From JAMBLL01 sp964460075 (GTDB lineage: Bacteria; Actinomycetota; Acidimicrobiia; Spongiisociales; UBA5794): a stretch of DNA of 64,000 bases. How positions within the stretch are numbered: the stretch's first letter is position 1; each line of letters opens with the position of its first letter. The position numbers were made by a program, and so were the translations under genes. Positions 43,668 to 51,907 of the stretch are shown in pieces. Below the pieces are notes generated by a model that saw only the letters and a program-made list of their open reading frames with translations, made no database searches and had not been told where the DNA came from. The stretch covers positions 15,054-79,053 of the forward strand of contig CAYWPC010000011.1 in the NCBI GenBank assembly GCA_964460075.1. The letters are read 5' to 3'.

Positions 43668-45080
43668 ATGAGAAAGCGTTTGAGCTTACTCGTCCTCGTG
43701 GTGGTGGTGATGCTTGTTGCCGCCGCGTGCAGCAGCAGCGCTGACGAGACGACCACGACCGCTGGGGCAACCGGCGGTGGCGAGACGACCACGACAAAGG
43801 CAGCTGCCCCGGCAGCGTCGTCGACAACGACGGTGGCACCGGTGAGCGATGTGGTCGCTACCGACGTCGGCGTCGACCCCGAGACGAAAGTGATCCGGAT
43901 TGGTTCGCTGTCCGACCTCACTGGTGCGTTCGCTCCTCTCACGACGGACATCACTGATGCCCAGGCCGTGTATTGGGACATCCTGAACGCCAACGGTGGT
44001 ATCGATGGATGGACCGTGGAGTTCGTCATCGAGGACACCAACTACAACGTTGAACAGCATCTTGAGAAGTACGAGAAGCTGCGTGACAACGTCGTGGCAA
44101 TCAGCCTGTCGACGGGTTCGCCCACGACGGTTGCCGCACTGCCGAAGATCAAGGAAGACGGCATGCTTGTCATACCGTTGAGCTGGTACTCGGGATGGGC
44201 AGTCCCCGAATTCGATGGAACGTTCCTGCTCGAACAGAACACGAACTACTGCCTCGAAGCGATGAACGTACTCGACTTCATCAATGAGATGGGTGGAAAG
44301 ACGATCGCTATCGCGACGTTCCCAGGCGACTACGGCGGCGACGCCTCGGCTGGCGTGTTCAAGGCTGCGGAGTTCTACGGCATGGAAGTCGTCTACGACG
44401 GCACGGCCAAGGTCATCCCAGGTCAGGACCAGACACCTGTTATTCAGGGGATCGTTGACTCGGGAGCCGACTGGACGTACATGACGACGAACCCGTCGAT
44501 TGGCGCAGAGATCCTCGCCGGAGCAGTCCAGCTTGGATATCAGGGCTTCTTCACCGGTTCGGCACCGACGTACGACTTCAGGTTGCTGGACTCGCCAGCC
44601 GGTCCGCTGTATGACAAGCTGTTCTTCCAGTCTGCATACAACGTCGGTTGGGGTACAGATACGCCTGGAAACAACGAGATGATGGCTGCCTTGGCAGATG
44701 CGTTCCCGGATCGTCGTCCGAGTGATGCCTTCATCACGGGTTGGAACGAAGCCAAGACGATGGCAAAGGTGCTCGAAGTCGCAATTGGGAACAAGGACCT
44801 GACAAGGGCAGGTTTGGTTTCTGCAGCGAACTCGATCGAGAGTGTCGATTTCGGTGGCGCAGCTCCGAACCAGAGCTATGCAGGCACGGCGAACGACTAC
44901 GTGTCACGTGAGACCGCGATCTTCAATCCCGATCTTGCAACGTACACCGCGGCAGGCGGAGCTAACCAGACGGTGGCCCAGGCTGGCGCGACAACCGGTT
45001 CGTTACTTGAGAGGGACTTCAAGGTCGGCGCAGCAGCGGCTGCTTACGACTTCAACGCACCCTGTTGGACAGCGGGCTAA
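43668..45080 (+). CDS. ABC transporter substrate-binding lipoprotein (LivJ/AmiC type)
   Basis: 470 residues. Lipoprotein signal (LVLVVVVMLVAAACSSS), a Thr/Ala-rich linker, then a type I periplasmic-binding fold: IRIGSLSDLTGAFAPLTTDITDAQAVYWDILNANGGIDGW, EKYEKLRDNVVAISLSTGSPT, FINEMGGKTIAIATFPGDYGGD. Ligand unknown. AAGGAGG ribosome site before ATG 43668. Followed by a UUCG hairpin that may protect this mRNA end. Confidence 0.92.
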   Translation: MRKRLSLLVLVVVVMLVAAACSSSADETTTTAGATGGGETTTTKAAAPAASSTTTVAPVSDVVATDVGVDPETKVIRIGSLSDLTGAFAPLTTDITDAQAVYWDILNANGGIDGWTVEFVIEDTNYNVEQHLEKYEKLRDNVVAISLSTGSPTTVAALPKIKEDGMLVIPLSWYSGWAVPEFDGTFLLEQNTNYCLEAMNVLDFINEMGGKTIAIATFPGDYGGDASAGVFKAAEFYGMEVVYDGTAKVIPGQDQTPVIQGIVDSGADWTYMTTNPSIGAEILAGAVQLGYQGFFTGSAPTYDFRLLDSPAGPLYDKLFFQSAYNVGWGTDTPGNNEMMAALADAFPDRRPSDAFITGWNEAKTMAKVLEVAIGNKDLTRAGLVSAANSIESVDFGGAAPNQSYAGTANDYVSRETAIFNPDLATYTAAGGANQTVAQAGATTGSLLERDFKVGAAAAAYDFNAPCWTAG

Positions 45081-45094
45081 AGAAGACAATCATG

Positions 45095-45122
45095 TGGGGG
45101 TGCGGTTCGCCGCACCCCCACC
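45095..45122. terminator. GC-rich UUCG hairpin between binding protein and ATPase genes
   Basis: GTGGGGGTGCGG (45095-45106), loop TTCG, CCGCACCCCCAC (45111-45122): a perfect 12-bp stem with the very stable UUCG tetraloop and no T-tract. It probably stabilises the 3' end of the binding-protein mRNA or attenuates transcription into livF/livG. Confidence 0.75.
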
Positions 45123-45149
45123 CGATACCCCCTAGGGAACACATCTACC

Positions 45150-45941
45150 ATGCTTGAGATTGCCAACTTGGAAGTCGTCTACAACGACGTCGTTCTGGTG
45201 CTGCGCGGCCTCTCCCTTGAGGTCCGCGATGGTCAGATCGTCGCCCTGCTCGGTGCGAACGGTGCAGGGAAGACGACGACGTTGCGCTCGATAACCGGCC
45301 TGTTGGATGTGCATGAAGGCGAAATCACCAAGGGAGTCGTATCCCACAACGGTGAGCGGATCGACTCGAAGGATGCGTCGGCGATCGTCCGTGGCGGAAT
45401 CGCCCAGGTCATGGAAGGCCGCAGAGTATTCGCCGAGATGACCGTTGATGAGAATCTTCGCACGGGAGCGACGACGAACAAGAGCTCCTCGAGCATCAAG
45501 GCGAACTACGACAAGGTGATGGAGATGTTCCCGTTGCTTGGGAAACGTCGCAAGGACACTGCTGGGTATCTCTCAGGTGGAGAGCAGCAGATGCTTGCGA
45601 TCGGTCGTGCAATGATGGCGAATCCGACGTTGCTCATCCTCGATGAGCCGTCTCTCGGTCTCGCTCCGATGCTGGTGGCCCAGATCAGAGACATCATTGT
45701 TGACATCAACAAGGCAGGCACAGATGTTCTGCTGATCGAGCAGAACGCCAACATGGCACTCTCGATCGCAGACTATGGCTACATCATGGAGACGGGCAAG
45801 GTCGTCATGGACGGGGATGCCAAGAAGCTTCTGGGTGACGAAGATGTCCAGGAGTTCTATCTCGGCATTCACGGTGGAGGCGAGCGTAAGTCCTTCAGAG
45901 ATGTGAAGCACTACAAGCGTCGCAAGCGGTGGTTGTCGTGA
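45150..45941 (+). CDS. livF: ABC transporter ATP-binding protein (LivF-like)
   Basis: 263 residues. Walker A GANGAGKTT, Q-loop in GIAQVMEGRRVFAEMTVDENL (family-typical), signature LSGGEQQML, Walker B LLILDEPSLGLAP, switch region IEQNANMAL. Stop overlaps livG start (GTGA). Confidence 0.94.
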   Translation: MLEIANLEVVYNDVVLVLRGLSLEVRDGQIVALLGANGAGKTTTLRSITGLLDVHEGEITKGVVSHNGERIDSKDASAIVRGGIAQVMEGRRVFAEMTVDENLRTGATTNKSSSSIKANYDKVMEMFPLLGKRRKDTAGYLSGGEQQMLAIGRAMMANPTLLILDEPSLGLAPMLVAQIRDIIVDINKAGTDVLLIEQNANMALSIADYGYIMETGKVVMDGDAKKLLGDEDVQEFYLGIHGGGERKSFRDVKHYKRRKRWLS

Positions 45942-46714
45942 GCGATCATCTTCTTGAGTTCACCAATGTCAGCCTTGCGTTCAAAGGTGTCAAGGCTCTC
46001 ACCGATGTGAGCTTCACCGTTGACGAGGGTGAACTATTCGCGGTCATCGGGCCGAACGGGGCAGGCAAGACCTCATCTTTCAATTGTCTCAACGGTGTCT
46101 ACAAGCCGCAGGAGGGTGAGATTCTTTGGAAGGGCGAGTCCATTCTGGGATTGAGCCCAGACAAGGTAGCTCAGCTCGGCGTAGCGCGGACCTTTCAGAA
46201 TATTGAGCTGTTCGCTCACATGACTGTCATCGAGAACATTGCTCTCGGGCGGCATGTCCGCACCGATGTTGGTTGGTGGCGCGGGGCGTTGTGGTGGGGC
46301 AGAGCCAAGCGTGAAGAGATCGACAACCGCGCAAAGGTGGAAGACATCATCGACCTTCTCGAGATCGAAGCGTGGCGTTTTCACCCGGTCGGAATGTTGC
46401 CCTATGGTGTCCAGAAGCGGGTTGAGCTGGGACGTGCGCTCGCCATGGAGCCGGAACTGCTGCTTCTCGACGAGCCTGTTGCAGGTATGAACCTCGAGGA
46501 GACCGAGGACATGGCCCGGTTCATTCTCGACATTCGTGAGGAGCTCGGCATCGCCACGATCCTCGTGGAGCACGACATGGGCCTCGTTATGGATATCGCG
46601 GATCGTGTGATGGTGCTCGACTTCGGCGAGGTGATCGCCATTGGAACGCCTGAGGCCGTCCAGCGAGACCCGAACGTGATTCGGGCGTATCTCGGTGAAG
46701 AACTCGACATGTAG
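45938..46714 (+). CDS. livG: ABC transporter ATP-binding protein (LivG-like)
   Basis: 258 residues from the GTG at 45938. Walker A GPNGAGKTS, Q-loop GVARTFQNIELFAHMTVIEN, signature region LPYGVQKRVELGRAL, Walker B LLLLDEPVAGMN, switch VEHDMGLV. The signature is PYGVQKR rather than LSYGxQRR. The insert WWRGALWWGRAKREEID is typical of LivG. Confidence 0.93.
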   Translation: MSDHLLEFTNVSLAFKGVKALTDVSFTVDEGELFAVIGPNGAGKTSSFNCLNGVYKPQEGEILWKGESILGLSPDKVAQLGVARTFQNIELFAHMTVIENIALGRHVRTDVGWWRGALWWGRAKREEIDNRAKVEDIIDLLEIEAWRFHPVGMLPYGVQKRVELGRALAMEPELLLLDEPVAGMNLEETEDMARFILDIREELGIATILVEHDMGLVMDIADRVMVLDFGEVIAIGTPEAVQRDPNVIRAYLGEELDM

Positions 46715-46740
46715 GGACGTCGTCGCGAGGTAGCCTTCGT

Positions 46741-47706
46741 ATGAAGCGGGTCACTCTCCATCGTGTAGCACACCTGGCAACATGGTCCACGCTGGCCCTC
46801 ATTGCGTTTGGTGGCTACACCCGTGGCAGCGGCAGTGGCTACGGATGCAAGGATCGCTGGCCGCTGTGCGATGGCGGTGCCTTTGGCGGATACCTGCCGA
46901 AGCTCGATCCCCAGATGATCGTCGAGTGGACGCACAGATGGATCGCGTTACTCGTCGGCCTGCTCGCTGTGGTGATCGTCATTGGCGCAGTGCGAGGGAA
47001 GCATCGCCGTTCTTGGATTATTGGACCGGCCGTTGCTGCGCTCGTTGTCATCGGTATCCAGGCTTGGCTCGGTCGCATGGTCGTCAAGGGTGGGCTCGAC
47101 CGCGATCTCATAACGGTTCACCTCGTTGTCTCCATGGTGATCGTTGCGTTGTTTGTCGTGATCACTGTTGCGACCAGGGCCAAACCAGTCGATGGGCCCG
47201 GCCCTGTGGGTTGGTCAATGTTGATAGGAGTGAGCGCCGCTTCCGTGTTCTCTGTGATGATTCTTGGATCCATCGTTCACAACATGTACTTCCCTGGGTG
47301 GCCACTCGTCGATGGTGTGTTGATACCGGACCTGTCGGACACATATGTGGCGATTCACTTCCTTCATCGGGCAGCGACGGCTGTGACGTTCGTGCTGCTC
47401 GTCGCACTCGTCTGGCAAGTGAGAAGGCATCGTCGGCCCCTTGTCGAGATGTATCTTGTTGACGGCGCGTTGAGCGCGTTCCTGGTAAACGGGGCGCTCG
47501 GTGCTTTGCACGTCTTTACCCAGGTTCAGTCCAGCTTCGTCGTAGCTGCCCACATCGGTGTTGCTGGCCTCGTTTGGGCGGCACTGGCCGGTGCTGCTGT
47601 TGCTTCGCTTGGGCCGCTCGGTGTGGGGAGACCCTCGGTGGTGCGCCCTGTGCCCGCAGACGGGGATCGTCTACTGCGAGCGGATGTAGACGGTCCCGGT
47701 GAATAG
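46741..47706 (+). CDS. ctaA: Heme A synthase, CtaA/Cox15 family
   Basis: 321 residues with eight membrane helices in two four-helix repeats; oxidises heme O to heme A for aa3-type oxidases. Heme-ligand/conserved residues: IAFGGYTRGSGSGYGCKDRWPLC (Cys pair), EWTHRW, TVHLVVS, IHFLHR, AAHIG. The usual CPDWPxC reads CKDRWPLC. Its 3' end overlaps the convergent thioesterase gene by 36 bases. No oxidase subunits in the window. Confidence 0.9.
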   Translation: MKRVTLHRVAHLATWSTLALIAFGGYTRGSGSGYGCKDRWPLCDGGAFGGYLPKLDPQMIVEWTHRWIALLVGLLAVVIVIGAVRGKHRRSWIIGPAVAALVVIGIQAWLGRMVVKGGLDRDLITVHLVVSMVIVALFVVITVATRAKPVDGPGPVGWSMLIGVSAASVFSVMILGSIVHNMYFPGWPLVDGVLIPDLSDTYVAIHFLHRAATAVTFVLLVALVWQVRRHRRPLVEMYLVDGALSAFLVNGALGALHVFTQVQSSFVVAAHIGVAGLVWAALAGAAVASLGPLGVGRPSVVRPVPADGDRLLRADVDGPGE

Positions 47707-48078
47707 GCCGACGACCCGACCGTCCGTCCGAGTGACATCGACTCGGTAGGTTGCAAGGGTTCTGCCCCGTGTCATCTCGCGTGCCGTTGCTGTCAGTTCG
47801 TCACCCACTTTGGATGGGGCTGTGATTGCCAGGTGCGTGTCGATGGCCACGGCGGGGTCTCCGTCGGCGTTTGAGGCCAGTGAGAATGCACAGTCTGCCA
47901 GGGAGAACAACACACCGCCGTGTGTGCCTCCATGGAAATTCGTCTGATCGTCGCGAACGGTCATCGCCACCACGATGTCGTCGTCTGTGATGGCGACCAG
48001 GTTGAAGCCTTGGGCCGCAATGTACGGGTCGTGTGCGAATGCGTGCTCGATCGTCTGGTCTCTGGTAGCCATGCGCAC
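47671..48078 (-). CDS. PaaI-type hotdog thioesterase
   Basis: About 133-135 residues; hydrolyses acyl- or aryl-CoA esters. Hotdog active-site helix NFHGGTHGGVLFSLADCAFSLAS with the catalytic D, and SKVGDELTATAREMTRGRTLATYRVDV. Starts at 48078 or more likely ATG 48072. PaaI thioesterases act as a release valve in phenylacetate catabolism, in line with paaN nearby, but they occur in many contexts. Confidence 0.9.
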   Translation of the reverse strand: MRMATRDQTIEHAFAHDPYIAAQGFNLVAITDDDIVVAMTVRDDQTNFHGGTHGGVLFSLADCAFSLASNADGDPAVAIDTHLAITAPSKVGDELTATAREMTRGRTLATYRVDVTRTDGRVVGLFTGTVYIRSQ

Positions 48079-48083
48079 AGCGT

Positions 48084-48124
48084 ACCTGGAGGGGGTCGCG
48101 GTGTGCCTGCGACCCCCTCCAGGT
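48084..48124. terminator. Strong hairpin downstream of exported-protein gene
   Basis: ACCTGGAGGGGGTCGC (48084-48099) pairs perfectly with 48109-48124: a 16-bp stem, 9-base loop, no T-tract. It lies 23 bases after the stop of the minus-strand exported-protein gene and just before the thioesterase start. Confidence 0.78.
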
Positions 48125-48146
48125 TGCCGTTGTCGAGTGTGTTGCG

Positions 48147-48908
48147 CTAGCCGTCGGAGCCGAGGGCGTCCTCGATGGCCTGCTTGGCCTTCTCGAGGGA
48201 TGCCTTGGCCTTCCGCACATCTACGCGGGCGTTGTCGAGTCGGCGGCGACCCTCCTGGAGCTCGCTGGCTGCTGGCTCTTCCCAGTCGGCTGCCTGAAGG
48301 CCGATGACGTTGTCTGCGACTGGCACACCGGTTCGGCGAGCCTCGTCGATGTCATCGAGAGCCGAGATGAGCCACTTCCTGGCCTCGCTCATGTCGTAGC
48401 CTGCCTCTTCGCCACGTCGAATCGCTTCCCCAACGGTGTCGGCCGCGGAGCCAAGGCGATCAACAACGTCGGCGACGCGGTCGGATGCTCCCACCTGCCT
48501 GCTCTTGGGGACCACAACGAGGTAGATGCGGAAGTCCTCGGCGATTGCGGGGATGAGCGCCCGCAGCTCGTCGATGGTCTCGGCTGCTTCGATCTGTCTG
48601 CCAACGGCAGTGAGGCCGAGACCTGCCGACGCATACTCGCGGATGAGCGTGGTCTTGTGCCTGGCGGTGATGAACTCACTGCTTGCAACACCGTCGGTGA
48701 GCTTCTTGAGTGTCACAAGCCGCCGGTCGATAGCAGCGGCTGCTCTCTCCTTGATCTGGTCGAGAGTTGGCTGCCTCACCACATCGGTCGTGACTGTGGG
48801 TTCGCTGTCGACTCGTGTTCCGTCGGTTCGTGCGCTCGCTGCTGCCGGAACGGCAAACAGCATCCCGGCTGCGACACCGATGACGATCAGTTGTCTGAGT
48901 CGTTTCAT
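48147..48908 (-). CDS. Exported helical protein of unknown function
   Basis: 253 residues. Signal peptide MKRLRQLIVIGVAAGMLFAVPAAASA, then an almost entirely helical, charged body (LDQIKERAAAAIDRRLVTLKKL, EARKWLISALDDIDEARR, ARVDVRKAKASLEKAKQAIEDAL) likely to form helical bundles or coiled coils. No family recognised. Its start overlaps the stop of the upstream lipoprotein gene (ATGA). Confidence 0.75.
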   Translation of the reverse strand: MKRLRQLIVIGVAAGMLFAVPAAASARTDGTRVDSEPTVTTDVVRQPTLDQIKERAAAAIDRRLVTLKKLTDGVASSEFITARHKTTLIREYASAGLGLTAVGRQIEAAETIDELRALIPAIAEDFRIYLVVVPKSRQVGASDRVADVVDRLGSAADTVGEAIRRGEEAGYDMSEARKWLISALDDIDEARRTGVPVADNVIGLQAADWEEPAASELQEGRRRLDNARVDVRKAKASLEKAKQAIEDALGSDG

Positions 48909-49333
48909 TGTCCTATGTCTCCTTCGTCGGCGTTCAAGCTTGTCTCTACTTGCGCTATGTCGCTGTCGAGTCCTTCGAGTTGGCCGTCGAGGTCGTTCAG
49001 CAGGTCGTCGAGCGACCTGAGGAGTTCCTCAAGCTGGTCGCTCGCAGGCGCGGTCGTCGTAGTTGGTGCCTGAACGGTTGTGGTCGTTGTCGTGGCGACG
49101 CTGTTGTCGGCTGCCGCCGCTGGGGCGGTCGCCGGTGGCGTCGTTGTTGTCATCGGGACCTGCTGTGACGTAGCGGTTTCGATGAGCATGGTTGTGGATG
49201 TGTCCGCCGCGTCCGTGACGGACGGTCGTGCAACCTGCGCCGGGTCGTTCTCGGCTGCGGGTGATGCAGCGGATGTACATGCAACCGCGATCATCGCGAT
49301 GCCGATGGCAAGCGCCGGTTGCCTTACGCGCAT
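48905..49333 (-). CDS. Small predicted lipoprotein with Thr-rich linker and coiled coil
   Basis: 142 residues. Signal with lipobox-like AVAC (ALAIGIAMIAVACTS), a Thr/Pro/Ala linker with runs of TTTT, and a C-terminal Leu/Asp-rich helix (LEELLRSLDDLLNDLDGQLEGLDSDI) that looks like a coiled coil. ATG 49333 follows AAAGGAG. It forms a two-gene unit with the 48.1-48.9 kb exported protein; the two helical proteins may interact. Confidence 0.72.
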   Translation of the reverse strand: MRVRQPALAIGIAMIAVACTSAASPAAENDPAQVARPSVTDAADTSTTMLIETATSQQVPMTTTTPPATAPAAAADNSVATTTTTTVQAPTTTTAPASDQLEELLRSLDDLLNDLDGQLEGLDSDIAQVETSLNADEGDIGQ

Positions 49334-49501
49334 GACAGCTCCTTTCGTCATACACCAAGCGTCCGGTGCGCCTACGCGGCAAAGATGAAGGGAACATGAG
49401 AGGTTGTTAAGAGCGGTGTGAAAAAACGGTTAGGCGATCAGCAGCGCATCGCTGTACTTCGATGCGAGGCGAGCGACGCGTAAATCGAGACCGTGCAGCG
49501 A

Positions 49502-50095
49502 CTACTTGCGGAGGGCGTCGACCATCTTCCACGAAGCGGGCAGAAGGAGCCCTGCAGCGACGATCTTGACGAGGTCACCAACGATGAACGGCGCGAACCC
49601 TGCGAGCAGCGCAGCCGACAAGGTATCGATCGATGGGACAGCAACGATCAGCCAAGGGATGCCAAGAAGGTATATGACAGCGTTTCCTGCGAGGAATGCT
49701 GGAATCGCTGTAGATATTGTGCGGTCCTGGCCTCGCTCAGCGAGGTGGCCGACGACCCAGGCCGCAACGATGAACCCGAACAGGTATCCACCCGTTGCAC
49801 CGGTTGCAGCCTCCCATCCGCCGGATGTGTTTGCGTAGAACGGCAACCCGACCGCTCCCATGCTCCAATACAGCAACTGGCTGCCTGCGCCGGCCCGCGG
49901 TCCTAGCGCTGCACCCGCGAGGAGAACGGCGAAAGTCTGTGCGGTGATGCGCACAGGGCTTCCAGGCACAGGGATGGCGATCTGGGCGGCGAGCGCCGTG
50001 AGCAGTGCGAACCCGACCGTGAGCATGGCTGTGGTAACAGCGGTGCGAGGAACCACCACGTTGGCAATGGTTCGTGTTGGATAGGTCGTCTGCAT
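49502..50095 (-). CDS. bioY: Biotin transporter S component BioY
   Basis: 197 residues, six membrane helices. Signature VPGSPVRITAQTFAVLLAGAALGPRAGAGSQLLYWSMGAVGLPFYA and GATGGYLFGFIVAAW. In the family BioY binds biotin and uses ECF ATPases. No dedicated bioM/bioN neighbours, so it would use shared modules or work alone. ATG 50095 follows AAGGAG. Confidence 0.93.
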   Translation of the reverse strand: MQTTYPTRTIANVVVPRTAVTTAMLTVGFALLTALAAQIAIPVPGSPVRITAQTFAVLLAGAALGPRAGAGSQLLYWSMGAVGLPFYANTSGGWEAATGATGGYLFGFIVAAWVVGHLAERGQDRTISTAIPAFLAGNAVIYLLGIPWLIVAVPSIDTLSAALLAGFAPFIVGDLVKIVAAGLLLPASWKMVDALRK

Positions 50096-50174
50096 GCAGT
50101 GTGCTCCTTGGGATGTCGGGGCGTACTCTAGAATTCTTGTCCAGCGATGTGGAGAATCTGCCGATCAGTCTCCC

Positions 50175-50729
50175 ATGAGACTCAGACACTTCGTCATCAG
50201 TTTCATCGTTGCTGCCGGTGTGTTCGCTGGCGTGCCTGCATCCGTGTCAGCGATGTCCGCACCTGAGAACGTCGCTCCGAACCCGGCGAGACAGCCGTCG
50301 TTTCATCGGTCGCAATCTACAGGTGTGGCTATCGGGTCGCTTCGCATTCCGGCAATAGGCGTCGACGAGACGGTTCGCGGTGGCGTGGCACTCAGCGTCA
50401 TCGATCTCGGTGTTGCTCACTGGGCTGGAACTGCGCTTCCAGGCGAGCAGGGCAATGTCGTGCTCGCTGCGCACCGCACCACGTACACCCGGCCGTTCTA
50501 CGATCTCGACAAGCTCGGGATTGGCGATCTCGTGTTCATGACCGACGGCAACGGGTTCGAGGTCATGTACAGAGTTTCGGCTTCTCTGATTGTCGAGCCG
50601 AGCGATCTCTGGATCACCTATGACAGGGATGATCCGACCCTTACGATGTTCGCCTGCCACCCGAAGGGGTCAGATCGGTACCGGATCGTTGTCGTCGCGG
50701 ACTTGGTTGCCGGTCGAAGGATCGCGTGA
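50175..50729 (+). CDS. Class E-like sortase
   Basis: 184 residues. N-terminal signal/anchor (MRLRHFVISFIVAAGVFAGV), then the sortase barrel with H100 (VVLAAHRTTYTRPF), C161 (TLTMFACHPKGSD) and R170 (DRYRIVV). It attaches or links proteins at the cell surface. The spacing TLTMFACHP is like class E/F enzymes of actinobacteria. No protein with a recognisable sorting signal was found in the window. A TAGAAT -10-like box at 50129-50134 may be its promoter. Confidence 0.9.
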   Translation: MRLRHFVISFIVAAGVFAGVPASVSAMSAPENVAPNPARQPSFHRSQSTGVAIGSLRIPAIGVDETVRGGVALSVIDLGVAHWAGTALPGEQGNVVLAAHRTTYTRPFYDLDKLGIGDLVFMTDGNGFEVMYRVSASLIVEPSDLWITYDRDDPTLTMFACHPKGSDRYRIVVVADLVAGRRIA

Positions 50730-50770
50730 GGCCTGTACAAGCAGCTTCGGCCCTGCGGTAACCTCGGAAG

Positions 50771-51865
50771 ATGGAAAGCGATGTCGTGACACAAGGGCAG
50801 TCGGGTGACTACGCCGATGTTCCGCCCAGCGTGCGCCCACCATCGCGATATCCGAAGTGGCCGTGGATTGTCGCCATCGGCCTCATCGTTGTTGGGATCG
50901 CCATTGCGATTGCCTGGCCGATCACGGTGCCGTACTACACGCTGAGTCCTGGTCCTGTGTACGACACGTCGGACTTCATCACCGTTCAAGATGGCAACGT
51001 CAGTGACGATGGCGAGTTGTTCTTTCTCACGGTGTCGCTCAAGGAAGCCAACATTTTTGAGTACGCGGCCGGCCGCCTCGACCCCAGGGTCGATGTCCGA
51101 GAACGTGAACGTGTCCGACCCATAGGCGTCTCACAGGAGCAGCTTCGCCGTGAGAGTCTTGCTGCCATGGAACAGTCGAAGCAGGACGCGACCTTTGTTG
51201 CTTTGACCAGGCTCGGTTACGAGGTGACGCTTGTCGGAACCGGCGCATTGGTCATCGACACGGTGCCAGACACTGCTGCTGACGGTGTGTTGCTGCCCAA
51301 CGACGTCATCGTGGAGATGGACGGGCGGTTGGTTGCGTTCCGTGACGACATCATCGGGCAGCTCGCGGACCTCAAGATCGGAGACGTCATCAGCCTCCTC
51401 GTTGATCGACCGGCGGACGATTCTGAGGTCGGGTACGACGAGACGCCGGTCGAGCTTCAACTCGGCCCACACATCGATGATCCGACCCGTCCGATGATTG
51501 GTGTTTTGCTCGACAACAACGAACCGATCGTGTCGTTTCCTGTCGAAGTCGCGATCGACTCGCAGAACATCGGGGGCCCATCGGCAGGTCTCATGTTCAC
51601 GCTCCAGATCATGGATCAACTCACCTCAGACGAGCTCACGCACGGCGAGCGCATCGCAGGAACCGGCACGATCTCTCGCGATGGCACCGTTGGTGCGATC
51701 GGTGGTATCAGGCAGAAGGTTTACGGTGCGATCGATGCTGGTGCTCGTGCAGTTCTCGTGCCTGCGGCAAACTACGACGACGCTGTTGTTGCAGCGGCGG
51801 ACGATATCGAAGTTGTTCGTGTCGAAACGGTCGATGATGCGCTTGCGTTCCTCGGATCTCTGTAA
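50771..51865 (+). CDS. PDZ-domain Lon-like serine protease (YlbL type)
   Basis: 364 residues. One membrane helix (~31-52), a PDZ domain (~165-225, GALVIDTVPDTAADGVLLPNDVIVEMDG), then a Lon-type protease domain with Ser-Lys dyad S271 (NIGGPSAGLMFTL) and K316 (GGIRQKVYGA). Such proteins cut membrane or secreted substrates on the outer face. Between the sortase and the DivIVA-domain gene, suggesting a surface or division role. Confidence 0.92.
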   Translation: MESDVVTQGQSGDYADVPPSVRPPSRYPKWPWIVAIGLIVVGIAIAIAWPITVPYYTLSPGPVYDTSDFITVQDGNVSDDGELFFLTVSLKEANIFEYAAGRLDPRVDVRERERVRPIGVSQEQLRRESLAAMEQSKQDATFVALTRLGYEVTLVGTGALVIDTVPDTAADGVLLPNDVIVEMDGRLVAFRDDIIGQLADLKIGDVISLLVDRPADDSEVGYDETPVELQLGPHIDDPTRPMIGVLLDNNEPIVSFPVEVAIDSQNIGGPSAGLMFTLQIMDQLTSDELTHGERIAGTGTISRDGTVGAIGGIRQKVYGAIDAGARAVLVPAANYDDAVVAAADDIEVVRVETVDDALAFLGSL

Positions 51866-51907
51866 CAATCCGCCTCCACGACCGTCATCACCTGTACGCT
51901 CGCGCGT

